Assembly (NCBI GenBank): GCA_944386565.1
Contig: CALXBO010000077.1
Location: 1-64,000 of the forward strand
Direction: 5' to 3'
DNA length: 64,000 bases
From: an uncultured Ruthenibacterium sp.
GTDB lineage: Bacteria; Bacillota; Clostridia; Oscillospirales; Ruminococcaceae
The position numbers and the translations under genes were made by a program. Every line of letters starts with the position of its first letter. The first letter of the stretch is position 1. The notes beneath the pieces were generated by a model. It saw only the letters and a program-made list of their open reading frames with translations, did no database searches and was not told where the DNA came from. Shown here piece by piece: positions 26,830 to 36,267 of the stretch.

Positions 26830-29451
26830 ATGGCGTTGTCGCCGATGATGCAGCAGTACACCGAAATGAAAAAACAGCATCCGGACAAGATTCTGTTTTT
26901 CCGTCTCGGAGATTTCTATGAAATGTTTTTTGACGACGCCATCCTCGCGTCCAAAGAACTCGAGCTCACGCTCACGGGGCGTGACTGCGGGGAGAAGGAA
27001 CGCGCGCCGATGTGCGGCGTGCCGTTCCATTCCTATGAGACGTACGTGGCGCGGCTGATTGAAAAAGGGTACAAAGTTGCCATCTGTGAGCAGATGGAAG
27101 ATCCCGCCACCGCCAAAGGCCTTGTCAAACGCGATATCATCCGCGTTGTCACTCCCGGCACGGTCATTGAGCAGAGCATGCTGCAGGATGACAAGAACAA
27201 CTACATTGCATCCATTTACTGCACCGGAAAAGAAGCGGGTATCTGCTTTGCCGATATTTCGACGGGAACCGCTCATGCAACGCGCCTGACGGGCGACGAT
27301 CTGGAAACAGAGATCATCTCCGAATTGTGCCGCTATTCGCCCAGCGAAATTCTGATGAACGAAGAATTGCTGCGCCTGTGCCGTGTGACGGATTACATCA
27401 AGCGTCAGCTCGGGTGTGCGGTAGAGCTGCTGGACAAGACGGACTGTGAAGAGTCGTTCTGTCTGGAACAGGTGGAGCGTCAGTTCGGCGAGTCCTGGGA
27501 GGAAAAGACCGGGATCTCCCGGACAAATCCCGCGTTCCGCGCGCTCGGCACACTGCTGGAATACATCTGCCGCACGCAGATCCACGGCGTAGAGCGGCTT
27601 CGCACGGTGCACTACTATGCTGAGGCACAGTATATGCAGCTTTCTCCGGTCACGCGCGCCAATCTGGAATTGACGCAGACCATGCGCGGCCGCGAGAAGA
27701 AGGGGACGCTCCTCTGGGTGCTTGACAAAACTCAGACGGCAATGGGCAAGCGTCTGCTGCGCTCGTGGCTCGAACAGCCGCTTGTCAGTGTGAGTGCGAT
27801 CAATGCCCGGCTCGATGCGGTGGAAGAACTGTATTCCGACAGCGTTTCGCGCGCCGATATTGCTTCGGAGCTCTCGCAGGTGTTCGACATGGAGCGGCTC
27901 ATGTCCCGTATCGTGTACGGGTCTGCGACGCCGCGCGAAGTGTATTCTCTCGCGTCGACCTGCAGCCATCTCCCTCAGATTTTGAAACTCCTTGAACCGT
28001 TCCGGACGGAGCTGCTCACGGCGCTGCGGACGGAGATTGATCCGCTCGAAGACGTGCGGGATTCGATTTTCGCCCTGATCGACGAGAATGCGCCGGTCAC
28101 ATTCAAGGACGGCGGCGTGATCCGGGAGGGCGCGAACGCGGAAGTGGACGAGCTCCGCGGCATCATGCACGGCGGAAAAGACTATCTCGCCTCCCTTGAG
28201 GCGAAGATGAAGGAAGAGACGGGCATCCGCACGCTGAAGGTCGGATTCAACCGCGTCTTCGGCTATTACATTGAGGTAAGCCGTTCGTTTACGGATCAGG
28301 TTCCCGCGAACTTTGTCCGTAAGCAGACGCTCGCCAATGCGGAGCGCTACATCACGCCCGAGCTGAAAGAACTGGAAAACAAGATTCTCGGGGCGGGGGA
28401 ACGGCTTGCGTCGCTGGAGCGCACGCTGTTCGACGATTTGCTCCGCTCGGTCTCCGCGCAGATCGAACGCATTCAGCATACGGCTTCCGGCGTGGCGCGG
28501 CTGGATGTTCTGGCAGCTCTTGCGGAGGTGGCTGTGCGCAACCAGTACGTCAAGCCGGACGTCCATGAAGGCGACGCGCTGATTATTCGCGAAGGCCGCC
28601 ATCCGGTCATCGAGCAGATGCTCACCGGAGCGCCGTTTGTGCCGAACGATACAACGCTCGACTGCGCCGACAACCGTATGCTCATCATCACAGGCCCGAA
28701 CATGGCCGGCAAGTCTACATACATGAGGCAGACGGCTCTCATTGCCCTGATGGCTCAGATCGGCAGCTTTGTCCCGGCCAGACAGTGCAGCATGGGCGTT
28801 GTAGATGCGATCTTCACGCGCGTCGGCGCATCCGATGACCTGGCCGCGGGTCAATCGACTTTCATGGTCGAGATGACGGAGGTCGCGCAGATTTTGCAGT
28901 ATGCCACGCCGAAAAGCCTCGTGATTCTCGACGAGATCGGGCGCGGCACGTCCACGTTCGACGGAATGAGCATTGCGCGCGCCGTTGTGGAGCACATGGC
29001 GGACAAGGAATCGCACATGGGCTGCAAAACGATGTTTGCAACGCATTATCATGAACTGACCGAACTCGAGAACATCATGGACGGCGTAAAGAACTACAAC
29101 ATCGCCGTCAAAAAACGCGGAGACGATGTTACGTTCCTGCGGCGCATTGTGCGCGGGCCGGCGGACGACAGCTACGGCATTGAAGTTGCAAAACTGGCAG
29201 GACTGCCGGACTGCGTGACGAAGCGCGCAAAAGAAGTTCTGGCGATGCTGGAGGCGACTGCGCCCGAAGCGGACCGCGTGCGTCAGCTTGGCTTTGAAGA
29301 GTTCACAGCGCCGCATCAGGAGGAACGTGCAGTTCCGTGCAAGGCGCTGCAGAAGCTGCGCGATACCGACGTCGAGACGCTGACGCCGCTTGAGGCGCTC
29401 AACTTCCTGTATCAGCTCAAACAGGAATTGCAGGACGAGACGCAGAAATAA
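26830..29451 (+). CDS. mutS: DNA mismatch repair protein MutS
   Basis: The 873-residue ATPase finds mismatches and recruits MutL. The N-terminal mismatch-reading domain carries the Phe-x-Glu motif in GDFYEMFFDDA (about residues 27-37). Connector, lever and clamp regions follow. The ATPase has GPNMAGKSTYMRQ as Walker A, then DDLAAGQSTFMVEM and LDEIGRGTSTFDG, and ATHYHELTEL. A typical C-terminal helix-turn-helix and tail complete it. It has normal length and the mutSL order is kept. Confidence 0.97.
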   Translation: MALSPMMQQYTEMKKQHPDKILFFRLGDFYEMFFDDAILASKELELTLTGRDCGEKERAPMCGVPFHSYETYVARLIEKGYKVAICEQMEDPATAKGLVKRDIIRVVTPGTVIEQSMLQDDKNNYIASIYCTGKEAGICFADISTGTAHATRLTGDDLETEIISELCRYSPSEILMNEELLRLCRVTDYIKRQLGCAVELLDKTDCEESFCLEQVERQFGESWEEKTGISRTNPAFRALGTLLEYICRTQIHGVERLRTVHYYAEAQYMQLSPVTRANLELTQTMRGREKKGTLLWVLDKTQTAMGKRLLRSWLEQPLVSVSAINARLDAVEELYSDSVSRADIASELSQVFDMERLMSRIVYGSATPREVYSLASTCSHLPQILKLLEPFRTELLTALRTEIDPLEDVRDSIFALIDENAPVTFKDGGVIREGANAEVDELRGIMHGGKDYLASLEAKMKEETGIRTLKVGFNRVFGYYIEVSRSFTDQVPANFVRKQTLANAERYITPELKELENKILGAGERLASLERTLFDDLLRSVSAQIERIQHTASGVARLDVLAALAEVAVRNQYVKPDVHEGDALIIREGRHPVIEQMLTGAPFVPNDTTLDCADNRMLIITGPNMAGKSTYMRQTALIALMAQIGSFVPARQCSMGVVDAIFTRVGASDDLAAGQSTFMVEMTEVAQILQYATPKSLVILDEIGRGTSTFDGMSIARAVVEHMADKESHMGCKTMFATHYHELTELENIMDGVKNYNIAVKKRGDDVTFLRRIVRGPADDSYGIEVAKLAGLPDCVTKRAKEVLAMLEATAPEADRVRQLGFEEFTAPHQEERAVPCKALQKLRDTDVETLTPLEALNFLYQLKQELQDETQK

Positions 29452-29466
29452 ACGAAGGAGACACAG

Positions 29467-31470
29467 ATGGCTGTCATTCATGTTCTGGACAAGCACACAG
29501 CGGAACTCATTGCCGCGGGAGAGGTCGTGGAACGCCCTTCCTCCGTGGTGAAGGAGCTGTGCGAAAATGCGGTCGATGCCGGGGCAACGAACATTTGCGT
29601 GGAGATTGAGCGTGGAGGAATTTCGCTCATCCGTGTTTCGGACAACGGAAGCGGAATCGACGCCGAATACATTCCGACCGCCTTTATCCGCCACGCGACC
29701 AGTAAAATCCGGACAGCCTCTGACCTTGATTCCATTGAGACGCTCGGATTCCGCGGCGAGGCGCTCGCGAGCATTGCGAGTGTTGCCCGCGTCGAGCTTC
29801 TGACGAAAACGGAAGTGGATGAGTTCGCCTGTCTGTACCGCATCGAGGGCGGCCAGGAGCGGGATGTGGAGGCTGCGGCCCGCGGTGTCGGAACAACGAT
29901 CACCGTGCGGGATTTGTTCTACAACACACCTGCGCGGATGAAATTTCTGAAAAAGGACACGAGTGAAGGCAACTATGTCAGCGAGGTCGTTCTGCGGATG
30001 GCACTTTCCCACCCGGAGGTTTCGTTCCGCTTCCTGCGCGACCGCAAGCAGCAGTTCCAGACCCCGGGCGACGGCAGCGTGCGCGGCGCGGCGTATGCGG
30101 TGCTCGGACGTGAATTTGCGCACGATCTAACGGAAGTGGATTTTGACGACGGAACGTACCGCGTCAGCGGACTTGTCACGCCACCGCGCATTTCCCGGGC
30201 TTCGCGCTCCATGCAGTTTTTCTTCATCAACGGCCGCTTCGTCAAAAACCGGACGATGATGGCGGCTCTCGAGGCTGCATATAAGGGTGCGATGATGCAG
30301 GGAAAATTCCCCGGCTGCGTTCTGTTTCTGTCGATGCCGCCGCAGCTGGTCGACGTCAACGTGCACCCGGCGAAAACGGAAGTCCGTTTTGCAAAGGAGA
30401 AAGAGGTTTTTGACGCGGTGTACCGGGCTGTCAAAGGCGTGCTGTTCCAGCCGCAGAACACCGAGCGGGTGATGACGTTCCGGACGCCGGAGAAACCTGC
30501 GGTACATACACCGGTCGCACCGGCCGTTCCCGCTCCGGCGGTGCCGCGCACTCCTCCCGTGCGGGTGATTCAGCCGCAGCCGGAGAAAACCGAAAAACGC
30601 GAGATACACGCGTTCCGCGATCTGGCTCAGACGCTGCACAGTTCAGACGCTCCGGTACCGTACCGGACGCAATGGGACAACGACAGCGAAACCGCAAATG
30701 CCGTCCAGTCCGCCGGATTCGGTTCGAAGAATGATGAGGCTGTACAGCACACTCAGAAGGAAGAACTCCCGGCGTCGGATGTTTCCGCAGCAGACGCGAA
30801 ACCGCTGTACGATGCACCGGAAACGCCGAAGGAGAGGGAACAGCTCCCGGAGCAGGAGCCCGTTCAGCTCTCGCTCACGGGGCAAACGGAACCCGAAGCA
30901 CCGCAGCTGCGTTATGTCGGAGAGGTATTCGATACATACATCATCGCGCAGCGCGGGACGGATGTTTGTTTTATCGACAAACATGCGGCTCACGAGCGCG
31001 CCATCTATGAGCGGCTCGCGGCGGATTACGGCAACGTCTCTTCGCAGATGCTCCTGGCTCCCGTCACAGTCCGGCTGTCTGCCGAAGAAAAGGACGCTTT
31101 GCTGCAGCATGCGTCCATTCTGGAGGCGAGCGGCGTAGAGGCGGAGGATTTCGGCGGCACGAGCGTGATCGTCCGCGCCGTCCCTGCCGACGTCGTGCCC
31201 GAGAGCGTCGAAGATCTTGTCGTTGACCTCGCGAAGAGGTTCCTCGAGAATCCGCGCGAAACGGTCAGCGAGCGGACCGAATGGGTGCTGCATTCCATTG
31301 CATGCCGCGCGGCGATCAAGGGCGGTGATAAAACGCACGCGCAACACCTCATCCGCCTGGCGCAGGATGTGCTCGACGGACGGATTCCTCCGTTCTGCCC
31401 GCACGGCAGACCGATCGTTCTGAAAGTAACCAAGAAGGAGCTGGAAAAGCAGTTTGGCAGACAAGGTTAA
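29467..31470 (+). CDS. mutL: DNA mismatch repair endonuclease MutL
   Basis: The 667-residue protein has a GHKL ATPase domain (about 1-330) with ELCENAVDAGA, DNGSGID and GFRGEAL, then a Pro/Ala/Glu-rich linker (about 335-475), then the dimerisation and nicking domain. The metal motif is DKHAAHERAIYE, which fits DQHAx2Ex4E with Lys for Gln. ACRAAIKGGDK and FCPHGRPIV complete the endonuclease site. So this MutL should nick DNA, as expected in bacteria without MutH. AAGGAG lies before ATG 29467. It overlaps miaA by 17 bases. Confidence 0.95.
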   Translation: MAVIHVLDKHTAELIAAGEVVERPSSVVKELCENAVDAGATNICVEIERGGISLIRVSDNGSGIDAEYIPTAFIRHATSKIRTASDLDSIETLGFRGEALASIASVARVELLTKTEVDEFACLYRIEGGQERDVEAAARGVGTTITVRDLFYNTPARMKFLKKDTSEGNYVSEVVLRMALSHPEVSFRFLRDRKQQFQTPGDGSVRGAAYAVLGREFAHDLTEVDFDDGTYRVSGLVTPPRISRASRSMQFFFINGRFVKNRTMMAALEAAYKGAMMQGKFPGCVLFLSMPPQLVDVNVHPAKTEVRFAKEKEVFDAVYRAVKGVLFQPQNTERVMTFRTPEKPAVHTPVAPAVPAPAVPRTPPVRVIQPQPEKTEKREIHAFRDLAQTLHSSDAPVPYRTQWDNDSETANAVQSAGFGSKNDEAVQHTQKEELPASDVSAADAKPLYDAPETPKEREQLPEQEPVQLSLTGQTEPEAPQLRYVGEVFDTYIIAQRGTDVCFIDKHAAHERAIYERLAADYGNVSSQMLLAPVTVRLSAEEKDALLQHASILEASGVEAEDFGGTSVIVRAVPADVVPESVEDLVVDLAKRFLENPRETVSERTEWVLHSIACRAAIKGGDKTHAQHLIRLAQDVLDGRIPPFCPHGRPIVLKVTKKELEKQFGRQG

Positions 31471-32395
31471 AATTCTTGTCCTTACAGGGCCCACGGCGAC
31501 GGGGAAAACCTCGATGTCGATCCGTCTTGCACAGAAACTGGGCGGGGAGATCATCTGTGCGGACTCCATGCAGATCTACAAATATCTCTCTGTCGGCACC
31601 GCAAAAGCGACCCCGGAGGAGATGCAGGGGATTCCGCACCACCTGATGGATTTTCTTGAGCCGACGGAGCGCTTTTCCGTGGCTGATTACGTCGAGGCGG
31701 CAAATGAATGCATCCGGGACATTTCGGCGCGCGGCCGCGTGCCCATCCTTGTCGGCGGAACAGGTCTGTATATTGACAGCCTCGTGAAAGGAATCCGGTT
31801 TGAACGGGAACAGTATGATCCCCACCTGCGTGAACGGCTGGAACGTGAACTCCGGGAGAGGGGAATTGAACCTCTGTTTGCACGTTTGAAGGCGATCGAC
31901 CCCGAGTATGCCGAAAAGCTCCACCCGAACAATCATGTCCGCGTCCTCCGTGCGCTGGAATTGTATGAGCAGACCGGACGGACGATGACGCAGCAAAGGG
32001 CGGACTCTGTTCCGCCGGAGCGTCCGTACGACGATACTGTTGTTGTTCTGAGTTATCCCGACCGCGCTCAGCTGTACAGCCGCATCGACCGGCGCGTGGA
32101 CGCGATGACGGAAAACGGCCTTCTGGACGAAGCGAGACTCGTATTCGACCATCGCGATTCATACCGTACCGCCGCGCAGGCGATCGGCTATAAGGAATTT
32201 TTTCCTTTTTTTGAGGGAACGGCCGAACTTTCCGCCTGTGTGGAGAAGCTGAAACAGGCTTCACGCAATTACGCAAAGCGCCAGCTGACATGGTTTTCCG
32301 GCATGGAAAACGTATGCTGGGTCGATGCGGCATCTCCTGCTGCAGAGCAGGTTATCTCAGATTGCTTCAATGGAAAGGAAACAGCGGCCTCATGA
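31454..32395 (+). CDS. miaA: tRNA dimethylallyltransferase
   Basis: The 313-residue enzyme transfers dimethylallyl from DMAPP to A37 of tRNA, making i6A for MiaB. The P-loop is VLTGPTATGKTSMS (about 8-21), the substrate Asp lies in ADSMQIYK, and VGGTGLYIDSL and QAIGYKEF are family signatures. The TTG start inside the end of mutL is kept because the P-loop begins only about eight residues later. An AAGGAG stands 13 bases before it, a slightly long gap. The last bases overlap the next ATG. Confidence 0.95.
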   Translation: MADKVKILVLTGPTATGKTSMSIRLAQKLGGEIICADSMQIYKYLSVGTAKATPEEMQGIPHHLMDFLEPTERFSVADYVEAANECIRDISARGRVPILVGGTGLYIDSLVKGIRFEREQYDPHLRERLERELRERGIEPLFARLKAIDPEYAEKLHPNNHVRVLRALELYEQTGRTMTQQRADSVPPERPYDDTVVVLSYPDRAQLYSRIDRRVDAMTENGLLDEARLVFDHRDSYRTAAQAIGYKEFFPFFEGTAELSACVEKLKQASRNYAKRQLTWFSGMENVCWVDAASPAAEQVISDCFNGKETAAS

Positions 32396-33609
32396 AGAAA
32401 AAAGCTAAGAAACTGACTGCACAGGCTGTGATTTTTTTGCTTGCGGCGCTTGCTCTGTGCTATATCGGCGTGCAGGGATTCATCATCTGGCACAATCCGT
32501 ATGAAACGGTCCTCGCAGAGAGCAGCACTCTTTCGGACAGTGTCACATGCCGGGGTGCAATGGGTATGAGCGAGACCGATGTTGTGTACGACGGTTCCGG
32601 TGTGCTGAACTATCTGCTTGAAAACGGTTCACGCGTCAGTGCCGGAACGGTTGTTGCGCAAGCCTTTTCCACATATGAGGAAGCCCGAAACAGCGCCTAT
32701 CTGAGCCGGATCGAAGAAAAGCTGTCGATTCTGGAAAAATCGGACGTCACAGCGGAGGAAACGGATGTTTCGCTCCTCTATAAGCAGCTGCGAAACGCCT
32801 CCAATGAAGTATTGGACATTCTTGCCTCGGGAGATCTTTCCGATCTGCGCAGCGTCCGTGACACATTGGAGCTTGCCGCTAATAAGGTCAAACACGCGGC
32901 CGGAAATGACGACGACTTTTCCGCACGGAAGGCGGTGCTTGAAGAGCAGAAAGCAGCACTGTCGGTTTTGCCTCTTTCTGAGGTGACTGCTCCTTCCGCC
33001 GGCTACTTTGTCGCGGCCGATGAAAGTGCCAAGCGTCTGTACACCACAGAGGAGCTTCGCGCCATGACGCCGCAGCAGCTTGCCGATGCGGTTGCTCAGG
33101 AATCGCCCCAAAATGACGCCAATGTTGCCGGGAAGGTAATCAGCGATTATCAATGGTATTTCTTTGCTTCCGTCGATACGTCCATTGAGAAGTTTGTGGA
33201 AGGTACCTCCGTTCAGATTTCGTTCCCTGATTCGGGAACGGAATCCTATCCCGCGACAATTGTCAGCGTGGAGATCAATGAGGACAACACCCTTGCAAAA
33301 GTAGAGCTGGTGTGCGACTATACAAGCGGCGATGTCCTGAGCCTTGAGCATACGGAAGCCGTTACCACGTTCAAGACATACGAAGGGCTGAAAATACCGA
33401 AGACCGCCATCCGGATCGTGGATGATCAACGCGGCGTGTATGTGAAAAACGGCAATATCGCACTGTTCCGCGTCGTCACGCCGATTTACGAAAATGTGAC
33501 GGACATTCTGGTGCCGGTTGAAACGGAGAGCGGCGTCAACGAAGTGAAACTGTACGATTCCGTTATCGTTTCCGGGCGTGATCTATATGATGGAAAGATC
33601 GTTTCCTAA
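32392..33609 (+). CDS. HlyD-like membrane-fusion/adaptor protein, orphan
   Basis: A 405-residue protein with a basic start and one membrane helix (about 9-30). It has a biotinyl-lipoyl-like part (GSGVLNYLLENGSRVSAGTVVAQAF), a coiled-coil-prone helical region (about 95-190) and a beta-barrel part near the C-terminus (TFKTYEGLKIPKTAIRIV, with DQRGVYVKNGNIALFR). This is the HlyD/efflux adaptor layout. No ABC or MFS transporter gene is next to it. The start ATG overlaps the miaA stop (ATGA), with AAAGGAAA upstream. It lies directly before sepF. It may belong to the envelope or division group, but that is inferred only from position. Confidence 0.65.
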   Translation: MKKKAKKLTAQAVIFLLAALALCYIGVQGFIIWHNPYETVLAESSTLSDSVTCRGAMGMSETDVVYDGSGVLNYLLENGSRVSAGTVVAQAFSTYEEARNSAYLSRIEEKLSILEKSDVTAEETDVSLLYKQLRNASNEVLDILASGDLSDLRSVRDTLELAANKVKHAAGNDDDFSARKAVLEEQKAALSVLPLSEVTAPSAGYFVAADESAKRLYTTEELRAMTPQQLADAVAQESPQNDANVAGKVISDYQWYFFASVDTSIEKFVEGTSVQISFPDSGTESYPATIVSVEINEDNTLAKVELVCDYTSGDVLSLEHTEAVTTFKTYEGLKIPKTAIRIVDDQRGVYVKNGNIALFRVVTPIYENVTDILVPVETESGVNEVKLYDSVIVSGRDLYDGKIVS

Positions 33610-33660
33610 GTAGAATCGGGAGAACTTCTTCATATTTTGCACAAAAATGCAAAGATTTTA

Positions 33661-33689
33661 TTGACAAGTCAGTAAAAAGCTAAGATAAT
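33661..33689 (+). promoter_or_regulatory. Sigma-A promoter for sepF-ylmH-divIVA
   Basis: TTGACA (33661-33666), 17 bp, GATAAT (33684-33689), giving a leader of about 70 nt before sepF. A weak TTTGCA/TGCAAA hairpin just upstream may end the previous transcript. Confidence 0.75.
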
Positions 33690-33764
33690 GAATTTAATAT
33701 GAGCTTTTTGCGCGTATTTCTGAAAACACTTTGTTTGGGATAGATTCTGGGAGGAGAAAACAAA

Positions 33765-34214
33765 ATGGGATTCTTTGGTAAGATTCGCGACTTTGTCGCC
33801 GGAAGCGACGAGGAAGCTTACGACGACGAGATGGAATTCGCCGCTCAGTCTGATTACGCGGAGGACGAATACGCCGCGCCGCAGGAACCGGAGGAGCCTG
33901 TCAAAAAGAACAATCAGGTGGTCAACATCAGTTCGACCATGCAGCTCAAGGTCGTTCTGGTCAAACCGGAGCGTTTTGAGGACGCCTCCTCCATTGCGGA
34001 TCACCTGAACAGCAAACGGACGGTCGTGTTGAACCTGGAGTCTACCAGCAAGGAGATCTCCCGCCGTCTCGTTGATTTCCTGTCGGGCGTCGCTTATGCG
34101 AACAAGGGCCAGATCAAGCGTGTGGCGAACAGCACGTTCATCATCACGCCTTACAATGTCGATATCATGAGTGATCTGGTGGATGAACTCGAAAACAATG
34201 GCATCCTCTTCTGA
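33765..34214 (+). CDS. sepF: Cell division protein SepF
   Basis: The 149-residue FtsZ-binding protein anchors and bundles FtsZ at the septum. The N-terminal amphipathic membrane helix MGFFGKIRDFVAG is clear. An acidic linker follows (about 15-50), then the globular domain (about 58-145) with LVKPERFEDASSIADHL and RRLVDFLSGVAYA, which is the dimer core. A GGGAGGAG ribosome site precedes it. The Bacillus order ylmF(sepF)-ylmG-ylmH-divIVA is kept except that ylmG is missing. Confidence 0.96.
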   Translation: MGFFGKIRDFVAGSDEEAYDDEMEFAAQSDYAEDEYAAPQEPEEPVKKNNQVVNISSTMQLKVVLVKPERFEDASSIADHLNSKRTVVLNLESTSKEISRRLVDFLSGVAYANKGQIKRVANSTFIITPYNVDIMSDLVDELENNGILF

Positions 34215-34980
34215 CCGCAAGCGGGGGTACACACCCCCGGTCAATGCGGAAGAGCAGATGTTTCAGCGGCGTATTGCGGATCTTGTTTCGGCGGTGCGCC
34301 GCTCCGGTGCGTCCAGATTCACGATGTTCTGCAACGACCGTGAACAGGAACTCGCGCAGGCTGCGTTGGCGTCGCTGTCTTTTGACGGCTATACGTGGGA
34401 CGGAGGATATGACGGCGCGCAGCGGCGGATGCTGTGTCTGGCGGAAGACGGAAATTTTTCTGCACCGCTCTGCTGTCTGGAGCTGGAGATTCAGGGACCG
34501 TCGGCAGGCGAATTGACTCACCGGGATTATCTCGGTGCGATCATGGGACTCAGAATTTCGCGCGAGTGTATCGGCGATATTCTGTGCGGGCCGGACGGTG
34601 CACAGCTTGTTGTCACGACGGCCGCAGCCCGTGTGATCTGTGATGATCTTCATGAGGTCGGCCGCTGCAGCGTGCGGGTCAGGCCGGCAGATGCGATCTC
34701 GTTTTGTCCGCAGCCGCCTGCGGCAGAGCGCACGGTAACGCTTGCGTCGCTTCGCTTGGATGCTTTGATTGCGGCAATGCTTCACGTCAGCCGCTCGGAA
34801 GCCTCCCGGCTTGTTGTCTCCGGTTCGGTTCAGATCAATCACGTCCTCAAGACCAGTCCGGGCGAAGCTGTGTACGAGGAGGATGTGTTTTCCATTCGCG
34901 GTTACGGAAAATATAAATTAACAAAAGTTGGAGCAAGGAGCCGGAAGGACCGGATCTTTGTCACGTTCGAAGAGTACTAA
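34198..34980 (+). CDS. ylmH: YlmH-like S4 domain RNA-binding protein
   Basis: A 260-residue protein with a central domain (about 55-170) and a C-terminal S4 domain (about 178-245: LDALIAAMLHVSRSEASRLVVSG, QINHVLKTS). It matches YlmH, a ribosome-associated protein encoded beside sepF and divIVA in Firmicutes. In Bacillus it has been linked to handling stalled ribosomes. ATG 34198 overlaps the end of sepF. A second ATG at 34258 with GGAAGAG before it is also possible and would remove 20 residues, so the start is uncertain. Membership is well supported by both domain and position. Confidence 0.85.
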   Translation: MASSSDRKRGYTPPVNAEEQMFQRRIADLVSAVRRSGASRFTMFCNDREQELAQAALASLSFDGYTWDGGYDGAQRRMLCLAEDGNFSAPLCCLELEIQGPSAGELTHRDYLGAIMGLRISRECIGDILCGPDGAQLVVTTAAARVICDDLHEVGRCSVRVRPADAISFCPQPPAAERTVTLASLRLDALIAAMLHVSRSEASRLVVSGSVQINHVLKTSPGEAVYEEDVFSIRGYGKYKLTKVGARSRKDRIFVTFEEY

Positions 34981-34995
34981 CGGGGGGATTTTGTT

Positions 34996-35712
34996 GTGAT
35001 TACGGCACAAGACATTCATAACGTCACGTTTGAAAAAACGCTGCGCGGCTATCGCATGGACGAAGTTGACGAGTTCCTCGGCAAAGTTGCTGAACAGATC
35101 GATACGTTGACGAAAGAGAAGGCCGACCTTGAAAAGAAGATGTATATCCTCGCGGAAAAGGTCGACCAGTATCGGAAAGATGAAGAAACGCTGAAGACGG
35201 CGCTCCTGAATGCGCAGCGCCTCGGCGAGACGGTCGTCTATGAAGCGAAGCAGAAGGCTGAGACAATCCTTTACGACGCCAACAGCAAGGCAAGCCAGGC
35301 GAAGGAAGAGGCGGCCGAGCAGGTCGCACTGGAAGAGCGTGCCCTTGCGGAGATGAAGCGTCAGGTCGCTCAATTCAAAAACGATATTCTGAACCTGTAC
35401 AAGCAGCATATCGAATCCCTCAGTGCGATCCCCGGCGCTGAGGATCACCCTGCTCCCAAGGAAGATCCTCAGCCGGTTGCGGCAGTTCAGCCGGACGAGC
35501 CCGTGGAACTGGATTCGTTCGATCTTCCCGCAGCACCGGAATCTATGGAAGAACCCCAGAGTGCAGCGCCGCAGGAGCAGCCTGCCGAGCCGGAGTTCAA
35601 GGTTGAAAAACCGGCGAAGGAGCCGCAGGATGCCCGCTCCGCAAAGCGCAAAGTCATGGAGGCCAACGACGATCTTTTTGATCAGTATCAGGGCATTCAT
35701 TTTGATGATTGA
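34996..35712 (+). CDS. divIVA: DivIVA domain protein
   Basis: The 238-residue coiled-coil protein marks curved membranes at septa and poles. The N-terminal TAQDIHNVTFEKTLRGYRMDEVDEFL segment (about 3-28) is the DivIVA membrane-binding domain. Coiled coil covers about 30-145. The C-terminal third is a Pro/Glu-rich, probably unstructured tail (about 150-238) that is longer than in Bacillus. The GTG start is preceded by GGGGGG. It belongs to the sepF operon and would act in septum placement or chromosome arrangement at the pole. Confidence 0.93.
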   Translation: MITAQDIHNVTFEKTLRGYRMDEVDEFLGKVAEQIDTLTKEKADLEKKMYILAEKVDQYRKDEETLKTALLNAQRLGETVVYEAKQKAETILYDANSKASQAKEEAAEQVALEERALAEMKRQVAQFKNDILNLYKQHIESLSAIPGAEDHPAPKEDPQPVAAVQPDEPVELDSFDLPAAPESMEEPQSAAPQEQPAEPEFKVEKPAKEPQDARSAKRKVMEANDDLFDQYQGIHFDD

Positions 35713-35766
35713 ACTATCGCACGGCCAGCGTGTAGAAATGCCGTGCCGGAAAGGACTTTCTGTTCG

Positions 35767-36267
35767 ATGCTGACATTGGTAATAGCTGCAGTGCTGATTG
35801 CTCTGGATCAGCTTACAAAGTATCTTGCAACAACGTTTCTGGCGCCTGTCGGGAGTGTTCCGTTTCTGCCCGGTATTATGGAGCTCCGGTACGTCCTGAA
35901 TGACGGGATGGCGTTTAGTATGCTTGCCGGAAAGCGCTGGATTCTTGTTGCAGCGACCGGGATCGCACTTTGTGCGATTGCGGTGTATCTTTGGCGCAAG
36001 AAGCCTGCAACGAAGGCGGAGTATCTCGAATACTGGTCGTGGGTTCTGGTGTTTGCGGGGGGAGTCGGCAATTTGATTGACCGTGTGCGCACGGGATATG
36101 TTGTCGACTTTTTCGCAACTACTTTTATTGATTTTGCGGTTTTCAATGTTGCGGACTGTTTCGTGACGGTCGGCATTGCATTGCTCATCATCAGTGTGAT
36201 TTTACTGGAGCGCGGAAGCTCTCAAAAAACGTGTGAAACCGATGGCTCAGATGGCGCAAACGTTTGA
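35767..36267 (+). CDS. lspA: Lipoprotein signal peptidase
   Basis: This 166-residue membrane aspartyl protease cuts signal peptides from prolipoproteins. Four membrane helices can be counted. The two catalytic Asp residues lie in NLIDRVRTGYVVDF and FNVADCFVTVG. ATG 35767 is chosen because AAAGGA lies upstream and the first helix starts right there. A GTG at 35743 would add eight residues. It overlaps the next gene, and lspA followed by an rluD-type gene is a common pair. Confidence 0.95.
   Translation: MLTLVIAAVLIALDQLTKYLATTFLAPVGSVPFLPGIMELRYVLNDGMAFSMLAGKRWILVAATGIALCAIAVYLWRKKPATKAEYLEYWSWVLVFAGGVGNLIDRVRTGYVVDFFATTFIDFAVFNVADCFVTVGIALLIISVILLERGSSQKTCETDGSDGANV

Noticed and set aside
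26341..30123. Minus-strand open frame of about 1260 codons opposite the ricA-like gene, mutS and mutL
   Set aside because: It is the mirror of strongly coding plus-strand genes with GC-rich third positions. The translation is rich in Arg/His and has no recognisable domain or ribosome site.
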